32,837 nt of DNA from Sphingobium quisquiliarum P25 (GTDB lineage Bacteria > Pseudomonadota > Alphaproteobacteria > Sphingomonadales > Sphingomonadaceae): the NCBI RefSeq assembly GCF_000445065.1, contig NZ_ATHO01000156.1, forward strand, positions 1 through 32,837, read 5' to 3'. Of this stretch, positions 7,533 to 16,215 are shown piece after piece (positions within the stretch are counted from its first letter, which is position 1; every line of letters starts with the position of its first letter). The notes below the pieces were generated by a model, which saw only the letters and a program-made list of their open reading frames with translations, searched no databases and had not been told where the DNA came from. A program made the translations under genes and the position numbers.

Positions 7533-10085
7533 CTAGTTGCGAACACGCAAGGTCAGGAACCATTCGCGCGGACGGCTGAATACGCCGGAATAGATGGCTT
7601 CGGCATTGGTATAGCCCGACACGACCACCCTGCGATCGGCAATATTGGTGACGCCCGCCTGCACTTCATATCTTTCATCCGGTGAGCGCCAGGTGGCCGA
7701 GGCGTTGAAGTAACTGCCGCCCGGCGTCGCAAGAACCGGCGTGTTCGCTTCATCGTTGAATGTGCGGCTGGCATAGGTCCAGTCCACCCGCGGCGTGAAA
7801 GATCCGATGTTCGCGGTTTCGATCGTGTAAGCGGTGCCCGCCTGCGCCTGCCATTTCGGCGTATTGACGAACTTCTCGTCCCCGGAAAGGGGGACGCCGG
7901 GCAGAACGGACTGATATTCGGCATCGAGATAGCCCGCGCTGGCATCCAGCGTCCAGTTGCGCGCCGGAGCAAGATTAAGTTCGACCTCCGCACCGCGAAT
8001 ACGGCCATTGCCCCCATTTGCCGTGACGGGCGAAGCTCCATTCTGGAAGGTGAGCTGAATGCCATTATATTCCGTATTGAACAGCGCCAGGTTCAGCCGC
8101 ACGCGGCGGTCGAACAGTTCGGACTTGAATCCGACTTCGGTCGTATACGCCTTTTCCGGGCCGAATGTCGGTGCGCCCTGCCTGACGGGCAGCCCGGTTA
8201 CAGGATCGACGATGAAATTGGGCGCGGTCAGCCGCGTCGTCCAGCCGCCCCCCTTATATCCAGTGGCGTGGGAGGCATAGATCATCATGCGCTGGTTGAT
8301 GTGATATTCAGCGCCCAGACGGTAGGACAGGTTGTTGAATGACAGCCGGTTTTCACCAATGGGATAGAGCAGATAGGGGTCCGCCGGGTCGGGCGACACC
8401 AGTGCTGGCGGCAGTTGGAAAAGACGAATGCCGAAGGCGTTTTCGTCCCGCTGCGTACCTGTGAAGCGCTTGCGGTCATGCGTATAGCGAATGCCCAGCG
8501 TGATGCCGATCTTATCGGGGACGATTTCGATATTATTGTGCATGAAGGCGGCGTAGGATTTTGTATCCCAGCGATTATCGGGCGAATAGACCTGGATCAA
8601 CCCTCCGGTAAAGGGAACGCCTTCATCATGGCGTCCCCATTCATGGAAATAATAGCCGCCCAGAACAAACTTCCATCGGTCCTGAAGAACATTGCCGACA
8701 AGCTGGACCTCTTCCGACAACTGGTTTTCATTGGTTTCGAAAGTAGGGTTCAGCGCGGAAAAGGGAGCGCCGCCTATATCCACCCCGAATTTGGATTCCA
8801 GCCGCCGGTAGGCCGTTATCGATTTCAGCGTCAGGTCCCCCGTCAGGGCATATTCGATCTGGCCGTTGATCCCGTAATTGTCGATCTTGTTGAAATTGGC
8901 GCCGCTGGCATAGGAACGGTCCGGGTCGATGCTGCCGTCCCCTTTCCGGACGACGTAGCGTCCATCATAGGGAAGATGCTGTCCGGCCTGGCTTTCCAGT
9001 GACGGCTGTGCCCCGGTGGGAGAAGCCGGGTTTCCGCGAGGACCGGCGCAAAGGTCCGCCACGCCCGCAGCCGGAGCACCCGCCATCGCGGCGACTGGCG
9101 CGTAGAAGCCGGGATTGCCGGAAATGCACGTGTTATAGAGCGCGACATAGGCATTCTGGTTGACCTGGAGCAAGGAGAAGGGCGTCGCCTGCTCATCGAC
9201 GTTCAGATAATCGCCAATCAACCGGACGGTCAGGCGGTCGTCAGGCGTGAAAAGCGCCTTTACGCGGAATGCGGTCTGGTTCTGGTTGCCGGAGCGGCCC
9301 GGCCGGTCCTTGGCCGTAATGGGAAAGAGCAGCGCCTCATCCGTGTTTGTGTTTTGCGGCCCGCCCGATGCGCCACCCGTCGCGAGCAGCCAGATGGGAT
9401 TGTTGCCCGTGTCCCCGGCATAGGGAATCCGCTTCTGATAGCCGTCCCGATGCTTGGTCGAAAAGGCGAAGCCAAGGCGGAGCACATCGGGAATGACCGG
9501 CGCTTCGAGCGACGCCCGCACGTCGATCCGGTCGAAACGGCCGGTCGTCACCTCGCCCTTATACTTCCACGCATTGCCGGGATCGGCGGTGACGATGTTG
9601 AGCGCGCCGCCGATCGTATTGCGTCCGAACAGCGTTCCTTGAGGTCCCTTCAAGACTTCGACCCGTTCAAGATCAAGCAGATCCACATTCGCACCAATGT
9701 TGCGGGCGAGATAGACATTGTCGATATAGACGCCAACGCCCGGTTCCAGATTGAAGGCGAAGTCATTCTGGCCGATGCCGCGAATATAAGTGTAGAGAGT
9801 CGAACTCGATCCGCCAAAGGCTCCCGAACTTTTCAGCGTTACATTGGGAGCCTGGCCGCTGATGCTGGCGATATCGGAGAGACCCTTGGCCTGGAGCGCA
9901 TCCCCGGTGACAGCGGAAATCGCTATGGGAACATCCTGCGCGCTTTCGGAACGCCTCTGGGCCGTCACCACGATCTCTTGCAGCCCGCCGCTATCCTGCG
10001 CGGCGAAATCCTGGGCATGAACGGGCGCGCCAAGGACGAGCGCCACCGTCAGCGCCGAAGCGCCGTCAAAAAAGCCGATCTTCAT
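7533..10085 (-). CDS. TonB-dependent receptor, last gene of the catechol operon
   Basis: An 850-residue outer-membrane receptor. It has a signal peptide (about residues 1-24, cleavage after VHA), a TonB box-like LQEIVVTAQRR, a plug with GVYIDNVYLAR and VEVLKGPQGTLFGRNTIGG, and a barrel ending in TLRVRN. This plug type is very common in sphingomonads, where many such receptors lie beside aromatic-degradation genes. The gene starts 48 bp after the catechol 2,3-dioxygenase stop on the same strand, with AGGGGAGG before its ATG, so it is probably co-transcribed. Uptake of the aromatic growth substrate or a related compound is inferred from position only; iron-chelate uptake for the Fe(II) dioxygenase is an alternative. 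Confidence 0.92.
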   Translation of the reverse strand: MKIGFFDGASALTVALVLGAPVHAQDFAAQDSGGLQEIVVTAQRRSESAQDVPIAISAVTGDALQAKGLSDIASISGQAPNVTLKSSGAFGGSSSTLYTYIRGIGQNDFAFNLEPGVGVYIDNVYLARNIGANVDLLDLERVEVLKGPQGTLFGRNTIGGALNIVTADPGNAWKYKGEVTTGRFDRIDVRASLEAPVIPDVLRLGFAFSTKHRDGYQKRIPYAGDTGNNPIWLLATGGASGGPQNTNTDEALLFPITAKDRPGRSGNQNQTAFRVKALFTPDDRLTVRLIGDYLNVDEQATPFSLLQVNQNAYVALYNTCISGNPGFYAPVAAMAGAPAAGVADLCAGPRGNPASPTGAQPSLESQAGQHLPYDGRYVVRKGDGSIDPDRSYASGANFNKIDNYGINGQIEYALTGDLTLKSITAYRRLESKFGVDIGGAPFSALNPTFETNENQLSEEVQLVGNVLQDRWKFVLGGYYFHEWGRHDEGVPFTGGLIQVYSPDNRWDTKSYAAFMHNNIEIVPDKIGITLGIRYTHDRKRFTGTQRDENAFGIRLFQLPPALVSPDPADPYLLYPIGENRLSFNNLSYRLGAEYHINQRMMIYASHATGYKGGGWTTRLTAPNFIVDPVTGLPVRQGAPTFGPEKAYTTEVGFKSELFDRRVRLNLALFNTEYNGIQLTFQNGASPVTANGGNGRIRGAEVELNLAPARNWTLDASAGYLDAEYQSVLPGVPLSGDEKFVNTPKWQAQAGTAYTIETANIGSFTPRVDWTYASRTFNDEANTPVLATPGGSYFNASATWRSPDERYEVQAGVTNIADRRVVVSGYTNAEAIYSGVFSRPREWFLTLRVRN

Positions 10086-10133
10086 TTCAACCTCCCCTAA
10101 GGCGGTGCTTATCCCGCCAGATTTATCGAAAAT

Positions 10134-11066
10134 TCAGGTCAAGACATCGAGAAAGCTCTGCCGCGGCATGTTGTCGTGCGAGAAGGTGGCTCGCCCGATC
10201 TGACTGGTGTCCCAGGTAAGTTGCGGCGTATCGGGATAATGGACATATCCCCCCGTAAACACTTCATTGCGATTACCGGAAGGATCGAAAAAGTAGATCG
10301 TCGCACCCCGCGTCACACCATGACGATTAGGCGATACATCCACCGCGATATTATATTTGCCGATCAGGTCGCCCGCGTGAAACAGGTCGTTCACCGATTC
10401 CAGCAGGAATGAAATGTGGTGGAAGCGGTTGCCATCCGGCTGCAAGACGAAAGCGATGTCATGCGGCTTGTTCGATCCGGTGAGGAAGATGGCTATGCGC
10501 GTCTCATCCTCATGACTGATCAGTTCCTCGCTGATGCTCATTTCGAAAATGGAAGTGAAGATCTCGCGATTGCGCATGATCTCGGAACTGCCGAGTAGAA
10601 TATGATCAAGCCGGATCACCCGCATGCCGCGAATATAGCCTTCATCAGGAATGGTCCCAGGATTATGCGTGGGCATGCCATTTCCGATCTGGTCCTTCTG
10701 CGCATATATTTGCATCAGATGGCCTGATGGCAGCCGGAACTGAATGCGCCGCCCGCTCCGGGGATAGGTGCCTGCCGGTATATGTTCGACCGTCAGGCCA
10801 TATTCGGTCAGCGCCTTTTCGAACCGTTCCAGATCAGAGTCCGCATAGGTTTTGAACGCGAAATATTCGATGCCGGGCGTATCGCTCTGCATCAGGACGA
10901 GCGAATAGATGTCATGCTCGTCGGACGCCTTGTAATAAAGCTTGTCACGATCGCCCTTGTGCGTTTCGATCAATCCGATGCGTTCACCATAATGGCGGCG
11001 CGCTTCGTCCAGGTCGAATACCCGGAGGCAAACCTCCCCGACACGCAATAATCCACGAATTGCCAT
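10134..11066 (-). CDS. xylE: Catechol 2,3-dioxygenase (extradiol, vicinal oxygen chelate fold)
   Basis: A 310-residue Fe(II)-dependent ring-cleaving enzyme converting catechol plus O2 to 2-hydroxymuconic semialdehyde. The two-domain VOC architecture and length match XylE/DmpB (307 residues). All key residues can be placed: iron ligands His155 (RLDHILL), His217 (RFHHISF) and Glu268 (SGNRNEVF); acid-base and oxygen-pocket residues His202 (PHDIAF), His249 (PNRHGVTRG) and Tyr258 (TIYFFDPSG). The ATG follows directly on the stop of the upstream GlcG-like gene (TGAATG), with GGGAGAGGG overlapping that stop, so translation is coupled. The substrate range (catechol, alkylcatechols or larger) is not decided by sequence. 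Confidence 0.95.
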   Translation of the reverse strand: MAIRGLLRVGEVCLRVFDLDEARRHYGERIGLIETHKGDRDKLYYKASDEHDIYSLVLMQSDTPGIEYFAFKTYADSDLERFEKALTEYGLTVEHIPAGTYPRSGRRIQFRLPSGHLMQIYAQKDQIGNGMPTHNPGTIPDEGYIRGMRVIRLDHILLGSSEIMRNREIFTSIFEMSISEELISHEDETRIAIFLTGSNKPHDIAFVLQPDGNRFHHISFLLESVNDLFHAGDLIGKYNIAVDVSPNRHGVTRGATIYFFDPSGNRNEVFTGGYVHYPDTPQLTWDTSQIGRATFSHDNMPRQSFLDVLT

Positions 11067-11501
11067 TCACCCTCTCCCCGGCGTCATAGCGGCGGAGGCA
11101 TAGGCGGCGATATCCTCGTCCTGCTCCTCGCTCCCGCCCGAAACGCCCAAACCACCCGCTGCCTGGCCATCCAGTTCCAGCGCGACGCCTCCGGGCACCT
11201 CCGTCAAGCGCGGCCGCCGCAGCAGCCCTTCCCGCACCGCCCGCGACGATCCTGCAAGCAATATCCCGAACCCGCGCGTGGACATGGAAAAGCTGGCGGC
11301 CGTGTATGCCTTGTCGATGGCGAGATCGGCCGAACTCAGGAAAGCGCCCGGCATCCTGATGAACCCGGCCAGGTTACCGCCGCCATCGACAATGGCGATA
11401 TTGGCCTTCACGCCCAGCACCCCGGCTCTGGCGCATGCCGAAGACAGCATGAGTTCGATCGCCGGAAGGGCCGGCCCCGATATCGTGACGGCGGCGTTCA
11501 T
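11067..11501 (-). CDS. GlcG/HbpS-like (DUF336) protein
   Basis: A 144-residue small protein of the GlcG/HbpS/PduO-C family. Visible family signatures are IAIVDGGGNLAGFIRMPGA (about 36-54), DKAYTAASF, the EVPGGVALELDG segment and the C-terminal GVSGGSEEQDEDIA. No signal peptide is seen, so it should be cytoplasmic. Some members bind haem or cobalamin; the role of others is unknown. The ATG at 11501 overlaps the ferredoxin stop by 4 nt (ATGA) and its own stop touches the dioxygenase start, so it is made together with them. I infer an accessory role for the dioxygenase or its ferredoxin (iron or redox handling), without direct evidence. Confidence 0.85.
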   Translation of the reverse strand: MNAAVTISGPALPAIELMLSSACARAGVLGVKANIAIVDGGGNLAGFIRMPGAFLSSADLAIDKAYTAASFSMSTRGFGILLAGSSRAVREGLLRRPRLTEVPGGVALELDGQAAGGLGVSGGSEEQDEDIAAYASAAMTPGRG

Positions 11502-11845
11502 GCGGGCAGTCCCGGCCAAGAACCGGCGCCCCGGCGAAGCGGCATCGGCACGATCGTCATGTCGCTCAACGGGTAAAGGCGGCAGGACAGCCCGGCGCCC
11601 GAACCCTGATCGGCGGCAGTGACCATTGCGCGGGACATGGGACCAGCGGCAAAGCGCCCGGCAAGCACCTTGACGCGGCAGACGCCGCAGCCGCCGCTCC
11701 TGCATCCGACCGGCAACAAGGACTGCCCCGACGCGATCATGGCCGCGAGCACATTCTCATCCTCCCGGCAAGTGAAGCCGCCCTTGCGGCCAAGCACTTC
11801 AATCCGGCATCCATCGCGCCGTATCTCTTTTACTTCGCCGTACAT
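11498..11845 (-). CDS. xylT: 2Fe-2S ferredoxin, XylT/NahT/DmpQ type
   Basis: A 115-residue plant-type [2Fe-2S] ferredoxin. The cluster ligands are Cys48, Cys53, Cys56 and Cys88 (CX4CX2CX31C) in GCRSGGCGVCRVKV and GLSCRLYP. Proteins of this type (XylT) re-reduce the oxidised Fe(III) form of catechol 2,3-dioxygenase and so rescue it from inactivation by poor substrates. Its place upstream of the dioxygenase, separated only by the GlcG-like gene, fits this exactly. The ATG has GGAGAGGA about 6 nt upstream. It is the first gene after the 103-bp gap that carries a candidate LysR operator, so transcription may also start here. The C-terminal tail (RRGAGSWPGLPA) is somewhat longer than usual. Confidence 0.92.
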   Translation of the reverse strand: MYGEVKEIRRDGCRIEVLGRKGGFTCREDENVLAAMIASGQSLLPVGCRSGGCGVCRVKVLAGRFAAGPMSRAMVTAADQGSGAGLSCRLYPLSDMTIVPMPLRRGAGSWPGLPA

Positions 11846-11948
11846 GGCCTATCCTCTCCCGGCATTTATTCGCCTGACTATCCAATATCATTATTATCAA
11901 CAAATACTCTTTAAGGTCCTTGCTGATGCCCGAAGCGTATCACTTGCG
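11846..11948 (-). promoter_or_regulatory. Internal promoter region between aldolase and ferredoxin genes
   Basis: This is the only sizeable gap before the receptor gene in an otherwise overlapping operon. It is strikingly A/T-rich at about 11868-11912 compared with its GC-rich surroundings, as promoters are. A LysR-type near-palindrome sits at its upstream end. No exact -35/-10 can be assigned; TATTGGAT and GATAAT are possible -10 parts on the minus strand. Confidence 0.55.
11924..11942 (-). promoter_or_regulatory. Candidate LysR-family operator, copy 2 (TGATAC-N7-GCATCA)
   Basis: On the minus strand this reads TGATAC GCTTCGG GCATCA. All 12 arm bases and the 7-nt spacing equal those of the site before the LysR gene at 18624-18642. 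The core ATAC-N7-GCAT is one base from the ATAC-N7-GTAT site known for BenM/CatM regulators. It is centred about 88 bp upstream of the ferredoxin start. Confidence 0.6.
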
Positions 11949-13022
11949 CTAACCGCCTGTCGCTGCCCGTACATGATTATGGCCGATCAGCCCCCGTTCC
12001 TTCGCCATGGTGAGCGCCGTGTCCTCGATCATGTCTTCCTGCCCGCCAATCATGCGCTGCCGGGCCAGTTCAATCAGGATGTCGCGCGCCGGGACGCCAT
12101 ATTTGCGCTGGCAATCCTTCGCCGGGTAAAGAAAGGTCGAATAGACACCGGCATAGCCCAGGGTCAGTGAATCGCGGTCCGCCCTGGGCGGCAGGGGCAT
12201 CATCGGCAGGACGCGATCCTCGGCGACGTCCATGAGGCGGAAGACATCCACTCCGGTTTCGATACCCATGCGTTCGCAGACGGCCGCGAAAACCTCCAGC
12301 GGCGTATTGCCCGCTCCGGCGCCGAAACCTGCCGCCGATCCGTCGATACGATCCGCGCCGGACGCGACGGCCGCCAGGGAATTGGCGATGCCCATTCCCA
12401 GATTATGATGCCCGTGGAATCCGATTTCGGTTGCAGGCTGCAAGGCGGCGCGCATGACCGTGATCCGCGCGCTTACCTCATCGGGCAGCATATAACCGGC
12501 GCTGTCGGTGCAATAGACCGTCTCTGCGCCATAGCTCTCCATCAGCAGCGCCTGCTCCACCAGGGCGTCGGCCGGGGTCATATGCGCCATCATCAGGAAG
12601 CCGACCGTGTCCATGCCCAGCTCGCGCGCCAGGCCGATATGCTGTTCCGACACGTCAGCTTCGGTGCAATGGGTCGCGACATGGACGCATGATGCGCCGC
12701 AATCAGCCGCCATGCGCAGTTCGTCCAGCGTCCCGATACCGGGGACATGAAGCACCGAAATCCTCGCCTTCTTCATCCGCGGCGCGACCGCGCGCAGATA
12801 TTCCTCGTCGCTGTGACGCCCCCGGCCATAGTTTAGCGAAGATCCGCCAAGGCCGTCCCCATGAGTCACCTGGATCAGCGGAACGCCCGCATCGTCCAGG
12901 CCGGTGGCAATATCGATCATCTGTTCGATGCTGATCTGGTGCCGCATCGAATGCATGCCGTCGCGCAGGCACATATCATGCAGCTTGACCCTGCGGCCAC
13001 GGACCTCTTGCTCCTGCGTCAT
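11949..13022 (-). CDS. dmpG: 4-hydroxy-2-oxovalerate aldolase
   Basis: A 357-residue class II aldolase that splits 4-hydroxy-2-oxopentanoate into pyruvate and acetaldehyde. The TIM barrel opens with [16 protein letters not shown]: Arg20 and His24 match the catalytic pair and Asp21 is a metal ligand; His203 and His205 in GFHGHHNLG complete the metal site (DmpG Asp18, His200, His202 with an offset of 3). The C-terminal communication domain with [27 protein letters not shown] is complete. In DmpFG the aldolase passes acetaldehyde through a tunnel to its dehydrogenase partner; that partner is encoded directly upstream, the two genes sharing one base (TGATG). Confidence 0.95.
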   Translation of the reverse strand: MTQEQEVRGRRVKLHDMCLRDGMHSMRHQISIEQMIDIATGLDDAGVPLIQVTHGDGLGGSSLNYGRGRHSDEEYLRAVAPRMKKARISVLHVPGIGTLDELRMAADCGASCVHVATHCTEADVSEQHIGLARELGMDTVGFLMMAHMTPADALVEQALLMESYGAETVYCTDSAGYMLPDEVSARITVMRAALQPATEIGFHGHHNLGMGIANSLAAVASGADRIDGSAAGFGAGAGNTPLEVFAAVCERMGIETGVDVFRLMDVAEDRVLPMMPLPPRADRDSLTLGYAGVYSTFLYPAKDCQRKYGVPARDILIELARQRMIGGQEDMIEDTALTMAKERGLIGHNHVRAATGG

Positions 13023-13945
13023 CAGGCGGCCTCCCCCGCGATCAGGGGAGCAAGGACGATTTTCCCGTCCAATATCTCCCGCGCGAACATTTCGGCAGCA
13101 CGAGCGGCAGCGGCCGTCATGATATCAAGGTTCCCCGCATAGGCGGGCAGGAAGTCGCCCAGCCCTTCCACCTCCAGGAAGATGGAGACCTTTCGCCCAT
13201 CAAATGCCGGGCCGTTCTTCAGCCGGTATCCCGGCACATATTTCTGCACCTCGGCGATCATGTCATGCACCGAACGGGTGATGGCCGCTTGATCGGGATC
13301 GTCCTGCGTTTCGCAATAGATGGTGTCCCGCATCACCAGCGGCGGTTCGGCGGGATTGATGACATTGATCGCCTTGCCGCGCCGGGCGCCGCCGACCTTG
13401 GCCACGGCGCCGGAAGTCGTCCGCGTGAATTCGTCGATATTCTTGCGCGTTCCCGGACCGACCGACTTCGAAGCCACCGTCGCGATGATCTCGGCATAAT
13501 CGACCGGCTGGACGCGGCTGACCGCATGGACCATCGGAATGGTCGCCTGCCCGCCGCAGGTCACCATGTTGACATTCATGACCCGCCGGTCCGCGAGGCT
13601 GGCGAGATTGACCGGGGGAACGCAATAGGGACCGATCGCGGCGGGCGTCAGGTCGATCATCAACACACCCAACGCGTTGAGCTTGCGGCTGTTTTCGGCA
13701 TGCACATAGGCAGACGTGGCTTCGAAGGCGATCTGGACGCCATCCGCCGCCACATATGGCACCAGTCCATCGACGCCCTGATCGGTGGTCTTCAGACCGA
13801 GCGCTTTGGCCCTTGCCAGCCCTTCCGATGCCGGGTCGACCCCCACCATCCATATCGGATCGAGCAGTTCGGAACGCAGCAGCTTGTAGAGCAGATCGGT
13901 GCCGATATTGCCCGGCCCGATGATCGCGCATTTGATCTTCGTCAT
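13022..13945 (-). CDS. dmpF: Acetaldehyde dehydrogenase (acetylating)
   Basis: A 307-residue NAD- and CoA-dependent dehydrogenase that turns acetaldehyde from the aldolase into acetyl-CoA. Features are the Rossmann loop [11 protein letters not shown] (8-18) and the catalytic Cys130 in [12 protein letters not shown], with the family segments [14 protein letters not shown] and [16 protein letters not shown]. Length matches DmpF/BphJ. Its ATG overlaps the tautomerase stop by 4 nt (ATGA), and its stop overlaps the aldolase start by one base, consistent with assembly of the two enzymes into one channelling complex. Confidence 0.95.
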   Translation of the reverse strand: MTKIKCAIIGPGNIGTDLLYKLLRSELLDPIWMVGVDPASEGLARAKALGLKTTDQGVDGLVPYVAADGVQIAFEATSAYVHAENSRKLNALGVLMIDLTPAAIGPYCVPPVNLASLADRRVMNVNMVTCGGQATIPMVHAVSRVQPVDYAEIIATVASKSVGPGTRKNIDEFTRTTSGAVAKVGGARRGKAINVINPAEPPLVMRDTIYCETQDDPDQAAITRSVHDMIAEVQKYVPGYRLKNGPAFDGRKVSIFLEVEGLGDFLPAYAGNLDIMTAAAARAAEMFAREILDGKIVLAPLIAGEAA

Positions 13946-14157
13946 TTCATTGGCTCCTCAAGCGCGTCTTCCGCACGCTCGGCAAATGTCACCCCGGCGA
14001 CCGCATAATTGTCGAGCGGCGTTTCCTGGATCACGATCCTCACCTGTTCAGGTCTCGCGCCGACCGCGCTGATGGCGGCTGCGGTGAGCGCCCGGCAGAG
14101 GTCGCGCTTCTGTTCCCTGGTGCGCCCTTCAGCAAGCACCACTGAAATTATCGGCAT
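13942..14157 (-). CDS. dmpI: 4-oxalocrotonate tautomerase family protein
   Basis: A 71-residue tautomerase that converts the 2-hydroxymuconate enol to the 2-oxo-3-enedioate form. The catalytic amino-terminal proline (MPIISV, exposed after Met removal) is present, with Arg in [11 protein letters not shown] and Arg in [10 protein letters not shown] at the expected substrate-binding positions. It is about nine residues longer than XylH/DmpI because of an acidic tail ([13 protein letters not shown]). It starts 7 nt after the acyl-CoA dehydrogenase stop and overlaps the next gene by 4 nt. Confidence 0.9.
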   Translation of the reverse strand: MPIISVVLAEGRTREQKRDLCRALTAAAISAVGARPEQVRIVIQETPLDNYAVAGVTFAERAEDALEEPMK

Positions 14158-14164
14158 CCTGTCT

Positions 14165-15430
14165 TCACCCTGTTATTTCTTTGCCGAAGATCTGGCGCGC
14201 GATGATCCACTTCTGGATCTCGTTCGTACCCTCATAGATTTCGGCGATCTTCGCATCGCGGTAGATCTCGCTCACATGCGCATGGCTGCCGTCATTGCCG
14301 AGTTCGCGCAGAAAGCCGTAGCCGCCGAAGATCTGCACCGCTTCCCGCGCGAACTCGCCCGCAAGTTCCGTGGCATAATATTTCGCCATGCCCGCTTCGG
14401 GCTCCGGGAAAACAGTACCGGCGTCCCTGCGCAATGCCGCTTTCAGATACAGGTTGCGCGCATTTTCGATTGCGGTCGCCCGCTCCGCCATGCGGAATTG
14501 CCAGTGCTGAAATTGTCCCAGCTTCTTGCCGAAAGCCCGGCGTGTCGCCAGCCTGTCCACGCAATGGTCGAACAGCGATTGGGCCAGTCCCGTGCCAGCG
14601 GCGGCTATGCCGATCCTTCCATATGTCAGTGTCTGGAGCGCGACTCTCAAACCCTTTCCCCGCTCTCCCAGAAGATTGGCGGCAGGAACAAAGACATCGT
14701 CAAAATGGATGTCAGCCGTTAGCTGGCCGTTATTGCCGATCTTGCGGTCAGGCCTGCCAACCGTCACGCCCGCACTGGACATATCGATGACCAATTCTGT
14801 CATCCCCTGCCCATCCCGGCACAGCAGCACCACGAAGCCAGCGACCGGGGAGTTGGTGATGAAGCGCTTGTGGCCCCTGACGCGGAAGCCGCCATCCACC
14901 TCGACCGCTTCCGTCACCATGGAGGACAGGGACAGGTCGGTGGACGCTTCGGGCTCGGTTGTTGCGAAGGAACCGACGATCCTGCCTTCCAGCAACGGCG
15001 TCAGATATTGACGGTGAAGATGGTCCGAACCCTGCGCCAATGCCTGACCAGCCAAAATGCAATGCACATCGTAGATGGCGCCGACGGACGCCGAATAATA
15101 GGACAGTTCCTCGATCACCGCGGCAGTCGCGGCTGCCGGATGCTCCAGTCCCCGGCCGCCCACACTTGCCGGGAAGGGAATGCGGAACAGTCCTTCGGTG
15201 GCCATCGCCTGGAACACATCGTGCGGGAAATGGTCCACGCACTCTTCCGCATCGCCGATCGCGCGGGCACGCGGGGCGACAACCCGCTCGGCAAAGGCCC
15301 TGACCTCCGCGCGCACCTCCCGCACATCGGCCGGGCTCATCCAGTCATTATAGAGCCCCGGTTCCTTGCGCGCAGGCCATGACTGGCCGCCCGCCCGCGC
15401 GTCCTGTCTGGCCGCATTCCCTTCCATCAT
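14165..15430 (-). CDS. Acyl-CoA dehydrogenase embedded in the meta-cleavage operon
   Basis: A 421-residue flavoprotein of the acyl-CoA dehydrogenase family, which introduces an alpha-beta double bond into acyl-CoA with FAD and passes electrons to ETF. The N-terminal helical domain, the FAD/beta domain (GSFATTEPEASTDL, GHKRFITNSPVAGF) and the C-terminal domain are complete. The catalytic base is Glu400 in IYEGTNEIQ, as in short- and medium-chain enzymes, and RRAFGKKLGQFQHWQFRMAE is the usual signature. Glutaryl-CoA dehydrogenase-like and isovaleryl-type enzymes remain possible. Its ATG overlaps the decarboxylase stop by 4 nt, so it is a true operon member. Classical xyl and dmp operons lack such a gene; the likely reason is a substrate with an acyl side chain, but this is inference. 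Confidence 0.9.
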   Translation of the reverse strand: MMEGNAARQDARAGGQSWPARKEPGLYNDWMSPADVREVRAEVRAFAERVVAPRARAIGDAEECVDHFPHDVFQAMATEGLFRIPFPASVGGRGLEHPAAATAAVIEELSYYSASVGAIYDVHCILAGQALAQGSDHLHRQYLTPLLEGRIVGSFATTEPEASTDLSLSSMVTEAVEVDGGFRVRGHKRFITNSPVAGFVVLLCRDGQGMTELVIDMSSAGVTVGRPDRKIGNNGQLTADIHFDDVFVPAANLLGERGKGLRVALQTLTYGRIGIAAAGTGLAQSLFDHCVDRLATRRAFGKKLGQFQHWQFRMAERATAIENARNLYLKAALRRDAGTVFPEPEAGMAKYYATELAGEFAREAVQIFGGYGFLRELGNDGSHAHVSEIYRDAKIAEIYEGTNEIQKWIIARQIFGKEITG

Positions 15431-16215
15431 CGTTCCATCCTCACGGAAATCCCGCCCATGTCCTGAAAGCGCGCGGCAATGGCATCGCCCTTCGTTACTG
15501 GGATCGCCTCGGTCGCGCCGCCGGTCAGGACGATCGACCCCGCTGGCAGCGTGCGTCCCCGCGCATGAAGCCAGGCAACGAGCATCTGTACCGCCCGCGC
15601 CGGATGACCCAGCACGGCCCCGGACGACGCCATTGCTGCAACTTCGCCATTTCTCTCCAGCAGGATGCCGATCGTCCGCAGGTCGAGTTCCTGCGGCCTG
15701 CGCGGCCTTCCACCCAACAGGAAGCGTGCCGAGGAGCCGTTGTCGGCGATGACGCTGACCAGGTCGAATTTGAACTTTTCAAAACGGCTGTCGATGATCT
15801 CCAGCGCGGGCTGCACGAAATCGGTCGCAGCGATGACGTCGCCGATGGAAACCGCCGCGCCCGCCAGTTCGTCCTTCATGACAAAGGCTATTTCCGCCTC
15901 CGCGCGCGGATGGATCAGCTTTCCGGTGGGGATGATCCCGCCGTCGGCATCGATCGTGTCCGCCATGAGCAGGCCGAATGACGGTTCGGACACCCCCATC
16001 TGGTCCATCTTGGCCTTGGACGTGAGCCCCGCCTTATAGCCCGCGAGAACCCGCCCTTCGGCCTGCCAGCGCGCGAGCAGCGCATCCTGCACGGCATAGC
16101 TGTCGGCGACCGTCATGCCGGGATAATCATCGGTCAGCTTCGCGATAGTATGCGGCGCCGCCTGCGCAGCCGCCACGATGCCGGTCAGCTTTTCTATGGC
16201 GGCCGCGTCAAGCAT
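15427..16215 (-). CDS. dmpH: 4-oxalocrotonate decarboxylase (2-oxo-3-hexenedioate decarboxylase)
   Basis: A 262-residue member of the hydratase/decarboxylase (FAH-like) family. It resembles DmpH/XylI more than DmpE, with HTIAKLTDDYPGMTVADSY at the start, GLTSKAKMDQMGV, LIHPRAEAEIAFV and SRFEKFKFDLVSVIADN. The metal-binding acids are Glu106, Glu108 and Glu139. It decarboxylates 2-oxo-3-hexenedioate to 2-hydroxypenta-2,4-dienoate and normally forms a complex with the hydratase encoded just upstream. The two genes overlap by 8 nt (ATGCTTGA). Confidence 0.92.
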   Translation of the reverse strand: MLDAAAIEKLTGIVAAAQAAPHTIAKLTDDYPGMTVADSYAVQDALLARWQAEGRVLAGYKAGLTSKAKMDQMGVSEPSFGLLMADTIDADGGIIPTGKLIHPRAEAEIAFVMKDELAGAAVSIGDVIAATDFVQPALEIIDSRFEKFKFDLVSVIADNGSSARFLLGGRPRRPQELDLRTIGILLERNGEVAAMASSGAVLGHPARAVQMLVAWLHARGRTLPAGSIVLTGGATEAIPVTKGDAIAARFQDMGGISVRMER

